Source of the DNA: an uncultured Bacteroidales bacterium
GTDB lineage: Bacteria > Bacteroidota > Bacteroidia > Bacteroidales > Muribaculaceae
Direction: 5' to 3'
DNA: 64,000 bases
Assembly (NCBI GenBank): GCA_902787185.1
Contig: CADAFP010000006.1
Coordinates: forward strand, 55,177-119,176
The notes under the pieces were generated by a model, which ran no database searches, was not told the DNA's origin, and saw nothing but the letters and a program-made list of their open reading frames with translations. Shown piece by piece: positions 18,408-26,227 of this stretch. The translations under genes were made by a program, and so were the position numbers. The stretch's first letter is position 1. Every line of letters begins with the position of its first letter.

Positions 18408-20297
18408 TTAATGGGAAATGATGATTTCAATGATATCGGAGATATCGACGATATTCACCGAGTGGTCGCCATTGACGTCGGCACGCGCGTACACGTCGTC
18501 ATCGACATGGGTTCCCAGGATGATGTCAACCACGAGGGAGACATCGACGATATTCACACTGCCATCGCCGTTCACGTCACCCACATAATAGTCGGAAAGG
18601 GGCTCACCCTTGACATAGACCTTGAAGCCTCCGGCGGGAATGGTGAAGCTCTGCGTGGCGTTGAGCTGCACGGGCTCCGAGGTCAGGCCCTGGGAAATGT
18701 TATTGACATCAATCGCCAGTTTCCATTCACCCGCGTCAATGCCCGATACCACACTGCTCACTTGAGAACTGCCCAAATTGAGCACCACCAGGCACTTCTG
18801 GTCATTGTGGCTGCGGGTATAGGCCACGAGGTTGTTGTTGCCCGTGTTGTGGAAGTTCACCTCGAGGGCGCGGTTGCCATTGTCGATAAGGGCGTCGCAG
18901 CTGTGCTTGAGGGCCGTCAAAGCCTTGACGGTGTTGAGCATCTTGTTGTCAACACTGTTCCAGTTGATGGGGGTGCGGTTGAAGTAATCCAGCTTGCGCG
19001 ACAACAGGTAACCCGTCTCCTGGCCGTTGTAGAGCATCGGCATACCGTAGAGGGTGAAAGTGAGCACGGTGAAGGCATAGACGTTGCCACCATACTGCGT
19101 GTTCATCGAGCTACTGTAGTTCTGGTCGTGGTTAGTGAGATAGACCATGCGGCTCATGTCGATGAAACGCATGTCGCCCACCAGGTTGCGGCATTGCGAG
19201 AGCACACCCGACGGGTTGTTCTTGTTGTTGACCAGCGACGACTGGAAGCCCCAGGCGTAGTCATAGTCCCAGCCGCACTCGAGCAGGCGCTGTACGCTGT
19301 TGGCCATGTCGCCCTCGCCCAGCATGGTGACGTTCTTGCCGGGCTTGAAACTCTTCAACTCACTGATGCAACGGGTCCAGAAACTTGTCGGGATGGTATT
19401 GCTGCTGACGTAGTCGCAACGGAAACCGTCGATGTCGGCCTGATCCACCCAGTATTCCATCGCCTGAATCATCGCCACCTGGGTAGCCTCCTTGCTGTAG
19501 TCGAGCTGATAGACGTCGCCATAGCCGTTGGGGCTGGTGAGCGTGGAGTTATAGTAGTTGCGGTGCTGGGTAATCCACACGTTATCCTTAGCGGTGTGGT
19601 TTGCGACCCAGTCGAGCCACACCTGCATACCGCGCTGATGGGCGGCAGCGACAAACGCCTGCAGGTCGGACATGGTGCCAAAGTCACTATTCACAGCATA
19701 ATAGTCGCGCGGGGCGTAAGGGCTGCCCAGCGAACCGATGCGACCTTGCACGCCACGGGGATGAATGGGCATGAGCCAGATAATGTCGATACCCAGGTCC
19801 TTGAGGTAGTCCAGACGCTGCTGGGCAGCGGTAAGGGTTCCGGCGCTGGTGAAGTTGTACAGGTCCAGCTGGTAGATGACATTCTGGTTGGGCACATAGT
19901 TGCTCTCGAACCCGCCAATCACCTCGCTTAATTGACCCATCACATAATAACCATGATTGGTAAAAGTGCCGTCAACTCGGCCACTTTGGTCATTCCAGGT
20001 GAAAATAAGTCCCGTTGGGGTTGCCAACGTGCCTGTATAGGTCCATTTGTAGATTTTGTTGCCACTTTGGGTATCGCCCATGTAGGTCATTTCCGGTCCA
20101 GGCCAATCGGTACCCACATAGCTACGTCCGTCGGTGTTACCCTCCCACGCCCAGATGTTGGGAGCGCCATTGACCGAACTGTTGGCTTCAAAGAACACAC
20201 ATACTTCGCTATCGCTCGTCAACGAGGGCTCATAGACTGCAGCCTGAACGAGCAATGCCACCATCATCAAGATGGAAATTGATAAGAATCGCTTCAT
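18408..20297 (-). CDS. Secreted GH13 alpha-amylase with N-terminal starch-binding module and C-terminal dockerin-like tail
   Basis: The 629-aa enzyme hydrolyses internal alpha-1,4 bonds of starch. It has a signal peptide (MKRFLSISILMMVALLVQA), a CBM26-like module at about 30-125 (WAWEGN, DWPGPEM), and a GH13 barrel with Asp295 (GFRCD) as nucleophile, Glu328 (MLGEGD) as acid and Asp391 (LTNHD). Residues about 570-629 carry two dockerin type I-like calcium loops (GDVNGDGSVNIVDV and ADVNGDHSVNIVDI). The start at 20297 is preferred; the ATG at 20306 is possible, while the longer frame beginning at 20342 overlaps the -7 box. It heads the cluster before susR. Confidence 0.9.
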   Translation of the reverse strand: MKRFLSISILMMVALLVQAAVYEPSLTSDSEVCVFFEANSSVNGAPNIWAWEGNTDGRSYVGTDWPGPEMTYMGDTQSGNKIYKWTYTGTLATPTGLIFTWNDQSGRVDGTFTNHGYYVMGQLSEVIGGFESNYVPNQNVIYQLDLYNFTSAGTLTAAQQRLDYLKDLGIDIIWLMPIHPRGVQGRIGSLGSPYAPRDYYAVNSDFGTMSDLQAFVAAAHQRGMQVWLDWVANHTAKDNVWITQHRNYYNSTLTSPNGYGDVYQLDYSKEATQVAMIQAMEYWVDQADIDGFRCDYVSSNTIPTSFWTRCISELKSFKPGKNVTMLGEGDMANSVQRLLECGWDYDYAWGFQSSLVNNKNNPSGVLSQCRNLVGDMRFIDMSRMVYLTNHDQNYSSSMNTQYGGNVYAFTVLTFTLYGMPMLYNGQETGYLLSRKLDYFNRTPINWNSVDNKMLNTVKALTALKHSCDALIDNGNRALEVNFHNTGNNNLVAYTRSHNDQKCLVVLNLGSSQVSSVVSGIDAGEWKLAIDVNNISQGLTSEPVQLNATQSFTIPAGGFKVYVKGEPLSDYYVGDVNGDGSVNIVDVSLVVDIILGTHVDDDVYARADVNGDHSVNIVDISDIIEIIISH

Positions 20298-20331
20298 TTT
20301 GGTCATCACATTAATAGTTGTTGATTTTTCA

Positions 20332-20339
20332 CAAAGGTA
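20332..20339 (-). promoter_or_regulatory. Bacteroidota -7 box for the amylase-susR transcript
   Basis: The minus-strand sequence is TACCTTTG, about 35 nt before the ATG at 20297. It overlaps the farthest in-frame ATG and so rules that start out. Confidence 0.6.
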
Positions 20340-20537
20340 CATATATTTTATTCTTCATATCTATATCAAAGAAAAAATCTAAACTAATATAAAAACTATT
20401 TATCAGTAATTCAATATATTAGCACAACTACGAAAAACCAAAAATCTAAATCGATTTCGTTGAAGTTTTCCGTTAACAAGGAGAGTCCAAGCGCATGAAA
20501 AATCTCATTTTTTCATAACAACCGAAGAAAAAACAAC

Positions 20538-20545
20538 TACCTTTG
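20538..20545 (+). promoter_or_regulatory. Bacteroidota -7 box for the lipoprotein gene at 20575
   Basis: TACCTTTG followed by C lies 30 bp before the start codon, giving a leader of about 25 nt. Confidence 0.6.
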
Positions 20546-20574
20546 CAAAGTAATTAACCTATCAAGTGATTTAA

Positions 20575-21372
20575 ATGACGATGAAAGAGATGAAACTATG
20601 GCTGATGCTTGCCGCCGTGATGGTCATGTGCGGCACGATGACGGGTTGCAAGGGCGCCCCACAAAACCCCGTGAACGGAACGATGGAAGAAGCCGTTGCA
20701 ACTGGCGACGCACCCAAGGCGGTGCAAGACCTGATGAAGCGGGTGAACATCGATGATCGCTATGAGACGCTCATGGAAGACAAGAAGAACGGCGTGAGCG
20801 TGTGGAGCCTGCTGAAGTGCTCGGATACGATTTCCAGCGAGGGCTACGGCATGGTCATTGCCAAGGGCGACGTGAAGACCGCCATGCCCAACATGCTGCA
20901 CGGTAGGATGCCGCGGGCGCACTATGACTCCGCTACTGGCGAGCTGCTGATTGCCGCGGGAGCCATCGAGGGAACGGGCGTCAACGTCGAGCGCGTCTAT
21001 ATGCTGAACTTTGGTGACGACGGCTATGCCAGCATCACCAACTCCATCGAGCCTTACGAGATGCAGGAGGCCTGGCGCAAGGTGCTGACCTACAGCATCG
21101 ACGGACAAGACATCACATTCTATGTCGATGGCAAACCGATGACCACCGTGACCAACCACATCGACGACATGGGTGGATTTATGGACGACGCCATCTATAT
21201 CGGCGAACAGATTGCCTACAGCATCGAGGGGCCGATAAGGGTTCTCGTCACCCCTGGCGTGAATTTTGTGGTAGGTAAAGTGCTGACCTATGATGACATG
21301 CCCACCATCAGCGCGGCAGTCACCATGGGCGAAGGCGGTCCCCAGTTAAGCGACTTCAAGGTAGAACAGTAA
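20575..21372 (+). CDS. Predicted lipoprotein of unknown function
   Basis: The 265-aa product begins with a signal peptide and lipobox (GTMTGC), so it should be an envelope lipoprotein. The start may be 20575 or 20581 (second Met); both suit the signal. The mature part is mixed alpha/beta without a family that I recognise. It includes a short YSIDGQDITFYVDGKPMTTV stretch resembling a beta-sandwich strand pair. It has its own promoter and stands between the divergent amylase and the SDR gene. No function is proposed. Confidence 0.8.
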   Translation: MTMKEMKLWLMLAAVMVMCGTMTGCKGAPQNPVNGTMEEAVATGDAPKAVQDLMKRVNIDDRYETLMEDKKNGVSVWSLLKCSDTISSEGYGMVIAKGDVKTAMPNMLHGRMPRAHYDSATGELLIAAGAIEGTGVNVERVYMLNFGDDGYASITNSIEPYEMQEAWRKVLTYSIDGQDITFYVDGKPMTTVTNHIDDMGGFMDDAIYIGEQIAYSIEGPIRVLVTPGVNFVVGKVLTYDDMPTISAAVTMGEGGPQLSDFKVEQ

Positions 21373-21493
21373 TTGCCACATCCGGAGCCTAAAAATGCCA
21401 TCAATCGGGCTATCCCATTGATGACATAGAAGCCCCGCAGAAAAAAACTGAACTTTTTTGCGCTCGGCTTGCACTGTTTTTAATAATATTGTG

Positions 21494-21501
21494 TATTTTT
21501 G
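21494..21501 (+). promoter_or_regulatory. Bacteroidota -7 box for the SDR gene
   Basis: TATTTTTG lies about 50 bp upstream of the ATG at 21550. Confidence 0.5.
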
Positions 21502-21549
21502 TGGCTTGATTAGAAAACATAAACCTGAACATAAAATTTAGAGACTACA

Positions 21550-22509
21550 ATGAAAAATATCCTTATCATCGGCTCGACAGGACAAATCGGTTCGGAGCTG
21601 ACAATGAAGTTGAGAGGCATCTACACAGGGAATGTCGTTGCTGGTTATATCCCTGGTGCCGAACCTAAGGGCGAACTCGCTGAGAGTGGTCCCTCGGAAA
21701 TCGTTGATATCACCAATGCCGCACAGATCGGCGCCGTTGTTGACAAGTACAACATCGACACCATCTACAACCTGGCAGCTCTGCTGAGCGCCGTTGCCGA
21801 GAACAAGCCCCAACTGGCATGGCACATCGGCATCGACGGACTGATGAACGTGCTGGAAGTGTCGCGCGAGAAAAAGTGCGCTGTCTTCACCCCCAGCAGC
21901 ATCGGCTCCTTCGGTCCCAATGCGCCCAAGGACGGCACCCCTCAGGACACCATCCAACAGCCCCGCACGATGTACGGCGTGACCAAGGTCACCGGTGAAT
22001 TGCTGAGCAACTATTATGCATTGAAGTTTGGTGTTGACACCCGTTCGGTGCGCTTCCCCGGTCTGATCAGCTACGTCACCCCTCCGGGCGGCGGTACCAC
22101 CGACTATGCCGTGGACATCTATTACAGCGCCGTTCAGGGCAAGAAGTTTGTCTGCCCCATCGCTGCCGGCACGCTGATGGACATGATGTACATGCCTGAC
22201 GCCCTGCGCGCTGCCATCGAGATCATGGAGGCCGACCCGAGCCGCCTGATTCACCGCAACTCGTTCAACATCGCCTCGATGAGCTTCGACCCCGAGGTCA
22301 TCTATCACAAGATCAAGGAGTACATCCCCGAGTTTGAGATGGTCTATGAAGTTGACCCGCTGCGCCAAAGCATCGCCGACAGCTGGCCCAACAAGCTGGA
22401 TGACACCTGCGCCCGCATGGAGTGGGACTGGAAGCCCGAGTATGACCTCGACGGCATGACCGTTGACATGATCGAGAAGCTGCGCATCAAGTTCGGCATC
22501 AAGAAATAA
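21550..22509 (+). CDS. NAD-dependent epimerase/dehydratase-family SDR, probable L-threonine 3-dehydrogenase
   Basis: The 319-aa protein is an extended short-chain dehydrogenase. It has the Rossmann motif GSTGQIG at 8-14, a catalytic Ser at 116-117 (TPSSIG) and Tyr142-x3-Lys146 (YGVTK). The length and the sections NLAALLSAVAENKPQLAW and RFPGLISYVTPPGGGTTDYA match the UDP-galactose-epimerase-like L-threonine 3-dehydrogenases common in Bacteroidota, which oxidise threonine to 2-amino-3-oxobutyrate. The usual partner, glycine C-acetyltransferase (kbl), is not adjacent, so the substrate call stays inferred. A small lipoprotein gene follows 30 bp downstream and may be co-transcribed. Confidence 0.85.
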   Translation: MKNILIIGSTGQIGSELTMKLRGIYTGNVVAGYIPGAEPKGELAESGPSEIVDITNAAQIGAVVDKYNIDTIYNLAALLSAVAENKPQLAWHIGIDGLMNVLEVSREKKCAVFTPSSIGSFGPNAPKDGTPQDTIQQPRTMYGVTKVTGELLSNYYALKFGVDTRSVRFPGLISYVTPPGGGTTDYAVDIYYSAVQGKKFVCPIAAGTLMDMMYMPDALRAAIEIMEADPSRLIHRNSFNIASMSFDPEVIYHKIKEYIPEFEMVYEVDPLRQSIADSWPNKLDDTCARMEWDWKPEYDLDGMTVDMIEKLRIKFGIKK

Positions 22510-22539
22510 GGTGTTGACCGTTCGGTATTTCCACTAACG

Positions 22540-22896
22540 ATGAAGAAGTGCCTGAGCCTGCTGATGATTGCCATCTGCCTACTGTTGGGCGGATGCAATG
22601 GCGACAGCTACAAGTTGGCCAAGGACTACGCCTCGACCGACACTTTCGGCTTCCTCGTGTTTGTCAGCGAATCGGGCAAGCAATATGACGACCTGTGGGT
22701 CAACATTTCTGGCCTCGACAAGACGTTCCTCGCCTCGACCGCCGAGATTGTGGACGGAGAGGTCAAGGGAATGCGCTACGGAGCCCAGCAAGGCACGCGC
22801 CGAGTGATGATCCGACAGAAGAACGAGCGCTTGCTCTTCCAAGACGTTGTTGAGCTGCGGGCTGGCGAGGACACCATCATCAAGTTCAAGGACTGA
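22540..22896 (+). CDS. Small predicted lipoprotein
   Basis: The 118-aa product has a short signal peptide with lipobox (LLLGGC) and a mature domain of about 100 residues rich in beta-strand patterns. I do not recognise the family. It follows the SDR gene by 30 bp in the same direction, and a strong hairpin lies just after it. Confidence 0.75.
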   Translation: MKKCLSLLMIAICLLLGGCNGDSYKLAKDYASTDTFGFLVFVSESGKQYDDLWVNISGLDKTFLASTAEIVDGEVKGMRYGAQQGTRRVMIRQKNERLLFQDVVELRAGEDTIIKFKD

Positions 22897-22936
22897 ATCC
22901 TTCTTCACACAACTAACGACAACATCACCAACATCA

Positions 22937-22969
22937 ACGAGGGACAATTTCTGAGAAATTGCCCCTCGT
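22937..22969. terminator. Bidirectional hairpin terminator between convergent genes
   Basis: ACGAGGGACAATTTC (22937-22951) pairs with GAAATTGCCCCTCGT (22955-22969) with one mismatch and a 3-nt loop. It separates the plus-strand lipoprotein gene from the minus-strand sirtuin gene. Confidence 0.75.
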
Positions 22970-22999
22970 CGTTTGATGAACGCCATGATGCCTGAAACC

Positions 23000-23710
23000 T
23001 CACTGCCTGAGCAGGCTGATGAGCTCGGCAACGCCTTGCGTGGCGGGTTTGGGAATGACATGCACCCAACTGGGTACCGAGGCAGGCTTGGGGTCGATGT
23101 AATAGATGGGCACTCCGCGCTTGACATACTGGATAAGCGCCGCCGCAGGATAAACCACGAGCGAGGTGCCGATGACGACAAAGATGTCGGCATCATGCGC
23201 CAGTTGTGCCGCGGCTTCCATGTTGGGCACCGCCTCGCCAAAGAACACGATGTGGGGCCTCACGTGGTCGCCGTAGGGGTCCAACGTGTCCACACTGGTC
23301 TCCAGTCCCTTGTCGGTCAACTCGTCGCAGGGCAAGGTGTACTCGCGTTCCTCATGCCTGAGCGAGCGCACCTTCATCAACTCGCCGTGCAAGTGCAAGA
23401 CACTGGAACTGCCAGCACGCTCATGCAGGTCGTCCACGTTCTGGGTAATCACCCTCACGTCATAGTCCTTTTCCAGCTCGACCAGCCCCTCGTGTGCAGC
23501 ATTGGGCTTGGCATCCTGCAATTTCTTGCGCAGCATGTTGTAGAAGTTATGGATGAGGGCAGGGTCACGCAGGAAACCCTCATGGCTCGCCACATCCATC
23601 ACGGGATAGTTTTCCCACAAGCCATCGGCATCGCGAAAGGTCTTGATACCGCTCTCGGCACTGATGCCAGCGCCCGATGAAATCACTAATTTCTTCTTGC
23701 TCATAGTCAT
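23000..23710 (-). CDS. Sir2-family NAD-dependent protein deacylase
   Basis: The 236-aa sirtuin removes acyl groups from protein lysines using NAD. It shows the NAD-binding GAGISAESGI motif at about 13-22, TQNVDDLHERAG at 89-100 and the catalytic His108 (LHLHGE), followed by RPHIVFFGE. The zinc-binding CxxC pairs of classical sirtuins are not visible in the small domain, as in several bacterial class III/U members. The start may be the ATG at 23710 or at 23704. It is divergent from the FKBP cluster with opposing -7 boxes about 45 bp apart. Confidence 0.9.
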   Translation of the reverse strand: MTMSKKKLVISSGAGISAESGIKTFRDADGLWENYPVMDVASHEGFLRDPALIHNFYNMLRKKLQDAKPNAAHEGLVELEKDYDVRVITQNVDDLHERAGSSSVLHLHGELMKVRSLRHEEREYTLPCDELTDKGLETSVDTLDPYGDHVRPHIVFFGEAVPNMEAAAQLAHDADIFVVIGTSLVVYPAAALIQYVKRGVPIYYIDPKPASVPSWVHVIPKPATQGVAELISLLRQ

Positions 23711-23754
23711 TGGTTTATTTGGTTGAATAGTGCTTTTTTTATATAATGTGAAAG

Positions 23755-23762
23755 CAAAAATA
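23755..23762 (-). promoter_or_regulatory. Bacteroidota -7 box for the sirtuin gene
   Basis: The minus-strand sequence is TATTTTTG followed by C, about 45 nt before the start. Confidence 0.55.
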
Positions 23763-23805
23763 GTAAAATTTTTCTAAAAACGTGCACCCTAATCAAGGAA
23801 ATCAC

Positions 23806-23813
23806 TATCTTTG
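23806..23813 (+). promoter_or_regulatory. Bacteroidota -7 box for the FKBP cluster
   Basis: TATCTTTG followed by CA lies upstream of the first FKBP gene. The leader to the preferred ATG at 23914 is about 95 nt. Confidence 0.6.
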
Positions 23814-23913
23814 CACCGTTTTTTACAAAATTTACGCAAACCGAACACCATGAAGCCCTGCTTCGATGGTTGAAGTGTCGCAAAATTCATACAAAAAAAA
23901 TAGACTTTTTTCA

Positions 23914-24501
23914 ATGGATAAACTGAGTTACGCATTAGGCTTGAGCATGGGTGGAAACTTCATTGGCTCAGGCATCAAGAAACTGGATATCAACGATTTC
24001 GCCGACGGACTGAGAGCCATCTTTGAAGGCGCAGAGCAGAAGATGACTTTTGACGAGGCCAAGCAGATTGTCACCGACTTTTTCACCAACCTCGAGAAGC
24101 AGGGCGCAGAGCAGAACGAGCGCCTGGGTCGCGAGTTCCTGGAGAAGAACAAGGATGTCGAGGGCGTGAAGGTCACCGAGAGCGGCTTGCAATATCAGGT
24201 CGTGAAAGAGGGTGACGGCCTCCAGCCTGGTCCCAACGACGTGGTTACCGTACACTATACCGGCAAGCTGATCGACGGCACCGTGTTTGACAGCAGCGTT
24301 GAGCGCGGCGAGCCCGCCACCTTCGCTGTCGGTCAGGTCATCCCCGGCTGGGTCGAGGGTCTGCAACTGATGCGTGAGGGTGCCGCCTACAGGCTGTTCA
24401 TCCCCTCCAACCTCGCCTACGGCCCCCATGGCACGGGCCCCATCCAACCCAACTCGACACTGATCTTTGACGTGCAGTTGCTCAAGGTAGAGAAGAAGTA
24501 A
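23914..24501 (+). CDS. FKBP-type peptidyl-prolyl isomerase, cytoplasmic (first of three)
   Basis: The 195-aa protein catalyses cis-trans isomerisation of prolyl bonds. An FKBP_N dimerisation region (about 1-75, starting MDKLSYALGLSMGG) precedes the FKBP domain (about 85-193: [41 protein letters not shown]). No signal peptide is seen, so it should be cytoplasmic. The start at 23914 is preferred because the FKBP_N domain begins there; an in-frame ATG at 23866 would add 16 unrelated residues. The next FKBP gene follows after 42 bp and shares a 48-bp identical stretch. Confidence 0.9.
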   Translation: MDKLSYALGLSMGGNFIGSGIKKLDINDFADGLRAIFEGAEQKMTFDEAKQIVTDFFTNLEKQGAEQNERLGREFLEKNKDVEGVKVTESGLQYQVVKEGDGLQPGPNDVVTVHYTGKLIDGTVFDSSVERGEPATFAVGQVIPGWVEGLQLMREGAAYRLFIPSNLAYGPHGTGPIQPNSTLIFDVQLLKVEKK

Positions 24502-24543
24502 ACAGTGACCAAACGATCACATCACAACTCTTGATAGACAACA

Positions 24544-25074
24544 ATGAAGAAGTTTTTATCCTTTGCCATGGCAGCGCTGATGCTTGCTGGCATGACAAGC
24601 TGCAACAACAACAGCAACACCGAGAACACCACGAGCACCGAGGAGACCGCTCCCGATAACGACACGCAGGTCAAGGACAACAAGACCGTGGGACGTGAGT
24701 TCCTGGAAAAGAATGCCAAGAACGACAGCGTTGTTCAAACCGAAAGCGGCCTGCAGTATATGGTGCTGAAAGAAGGCACAGGTGCCAAGCCCGGTCCCAC
24801 CGACGAGGTTACCGTACACTACACCGGCAAGTTGCTCGATGGCACCGTGTTTGACAGCAGCGTTGAGCGCGGCGAGCCCGCCACCTTCCCTCTGGACAAG
24901 GTGATTCCAGGCTGGACCGAGGGTCTGCAGCTCATGAGCGAGGGCTCCAAGTACCGCCTGTTCATCCCCAGCGAGCTGGCTTACGGCGAGCGTGGTGCCG
25001 GTGAAGACATCCTTCCCAACTCGACGCTTATCTTTGACGTGGAGCTGATTAAAGTCAACAAGAAAAATCAATAA
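24544..25074 (+). CDS. FKBP-type peptidyl-prolyl isomerase, lipoprotein (second of three)
   Basis: The 176-aa product has a lipoprotein signal (lipobox AGMTSC), a Thr/Asn/Glu-rich linker to about residue 45, and one FKBP domain (about 60-172: [41 protein letters not shown]). It would assist protein folding in the periplasm. It lacks the FKBP_N dimerisation region of the first gene, but its domain is closely related, including 48 identical bases. It probably shares the transcript of the first gene. Confidence 0.92.
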   Translation: MKKFLSFAMAALMLAGMTSCNNNSNTENTTSTEETAPDNDTQVKDNKTVGREFLEKNAKNDSVVQTESGLQYMVLKEGTGAKPGPTDEVTVHYTGKLLDGTVFDSSVERGEPATFPLDKVIPGWTEGLQLMSEGSKYRLFIPSELAYGERGAGEDILPNSTLIFDVELIKVNKKNQ

Positions 25075-25121
25075 ATATTTTTAACAACATTCAATTTATC
25101 AAAAAAACTGGTTTTATTATT

Positions 25122-25994
25122 ATGAAGAAGATTTTAGCAATTGCTGCAGCCGGTCTTTTGACCATTGGTTTTGTAGGTTGCAACAGCAAGGGTGCTGCAG
25201 GCAGCAGCGAGTCGATGGACTCCTTGAGCATGGCATTTGGTGACCTCTACGGCGCCGGTATGGGCCAGCAGCTGCGCGGCATGGACTCTACCATCAACAT
25301 GGAGAAGGCCCTCAAGGGTATCGAGTACATCGCCAATGCCGACACCAGCAAGAATTTCATGGCAGGTCTGCAGCTGGGTATGCAGATTGCTCAACTCTAT
25401 CAGGGTATCGAGCAGCAGTGCGGTATGCCCATGAACAAGAGCCTGTTCATGAAGCACCTGCGTGATGGTCTGATGAAGGCCACTCCCATGGGTCAGGAAG
25501 ACATGATGGCCCTGCAGAGCAAGATTGAGCCCCTGTTGAAGAAGACCATGGAGCAGTCACCCAAGGCTATCGCCAACAAGAAGAAAGGCGAGGAATACAT
25601 GAGCAAGATCAAGAGCGACAAGAGCTACACCTTCACCAAGAGCGGTATCGCCTACAAGGTGCTGGCCGCTGGCGAGGGCAAGAACTTCAGCGACAGCGAC
25701 GTGGTTAAGGTGAACTACGTTGGCCGCCACATCGATGGCACTGAGTTTGACAAGAGCGGTGACAACCCCGTTCCCTTCAACCTCAAGCAAGTCATCCCCG
25801 GCTTCGCTGAGATGATTCAGCTCATGAAGCCCGGCAGCAAGGTTACCGTTGTCATCCCCGGTGAGCTGGCTTACGGCCCCGAGGGCAACCGTGGCATCGA
25901 GCCCAACGAGACCCTGATTTTCGACATCGAGACCGTAGGTCTGGACGATAGCCCCAAGCCCGCCCGTCCCGTGATGCCCGCTATGAAGAAGTAA
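25122..25994 (+). CDS. FKBP-type peptidyl-prolyl isomerase, lipoprotein with FKBP_N domain (third of three)
   Basis: The 290-aa product has a lipoprotein signal (lipobox IGFVGC), an FKBP_N-like helical region (about 35-165), and a C-terminal FKBP domain (about 180-272: VVKVNYVGRHIDGTEFDKSG, VIPGFAEMIQLM, ELAYGPEGNRGI). The layout resembles Mip/FkpA periplasmic isomerases, which are dimeric chaperones. The tail is proline- and lysine-rich. The gene ends the cluster and is followed by a clear terminator. Confidence 0.92.
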   Translation: MKKILAIAAAGLLTIGFVGCNSKGAAGSSESMDSLSMAFGDLYGAGMGQQLRGMDSTINMEKALKGIEYIANADTSKNFMAGLQLGMQIAQLYQGIEQQCGMPMNKSLFMKHLRDGLMKATPMGQEDMMALQSKIEPLLKKTMEQSPKAIANKKKGEEYMSKIKSDKSYTFTKSGIAYKVLAAGEGKNFSDSDVVKVNYVGRHIDGTEFDKSGDNPVPFNLKQVIPGFAEMIQLMKPGSKVTVVIPGELAYGPEGNRGIEPNETLIFDIETVGLDDSPKPARPVMPAMKK

Positions 25995-26014
25995 TTAAAA
26001 CAAGACAGAATAGG

Positions 26015-26052
26015 AACCGCTTGAGCTCAACGCCCCAAGCGGTTTCTTTTTT
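26015..26052 (+). terminator. Rho-independent terminator after the FKBP cluster
   Basis: AACCGCTTG (26015-26023) pairs with CAAGCGGTT (26036-26044) and is followed by TCTTTTTTTT. Confidence 0.85.
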
Positions 26053-26156
26053 TACACACTATTAGCATCATTGCCTGGGCAGCAATCACAGCATGGCAAA
26101 TTTCTCATTCACAACCAATTGATATTGTGCATTGTTGGTGTTCTATAAAAAATTAT

Positions 26157-26164
26157 TACCTTTG
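26157..26164 (+). promoter_or_regulatory. Bacteroidota -7 box for the CotH gene
   Basis: TACCTTTG followed by C lies about 65 bp upstream of the ATG at 26228. Confidence 0.6.
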
Positions 26165-26227
26165 CGGCAAAATTAGAGACGCGTTTTAGGCATTATCGTT
26201 CACATTTATATTCTTAACATTCTATTT

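Noticed and set aside
18210-19931. Long plus-strand frame opposite the first amylase (573 codons)
   Set aside because: It lies antisense to the GH13 gene, with no signal, domain or promoter of its own.
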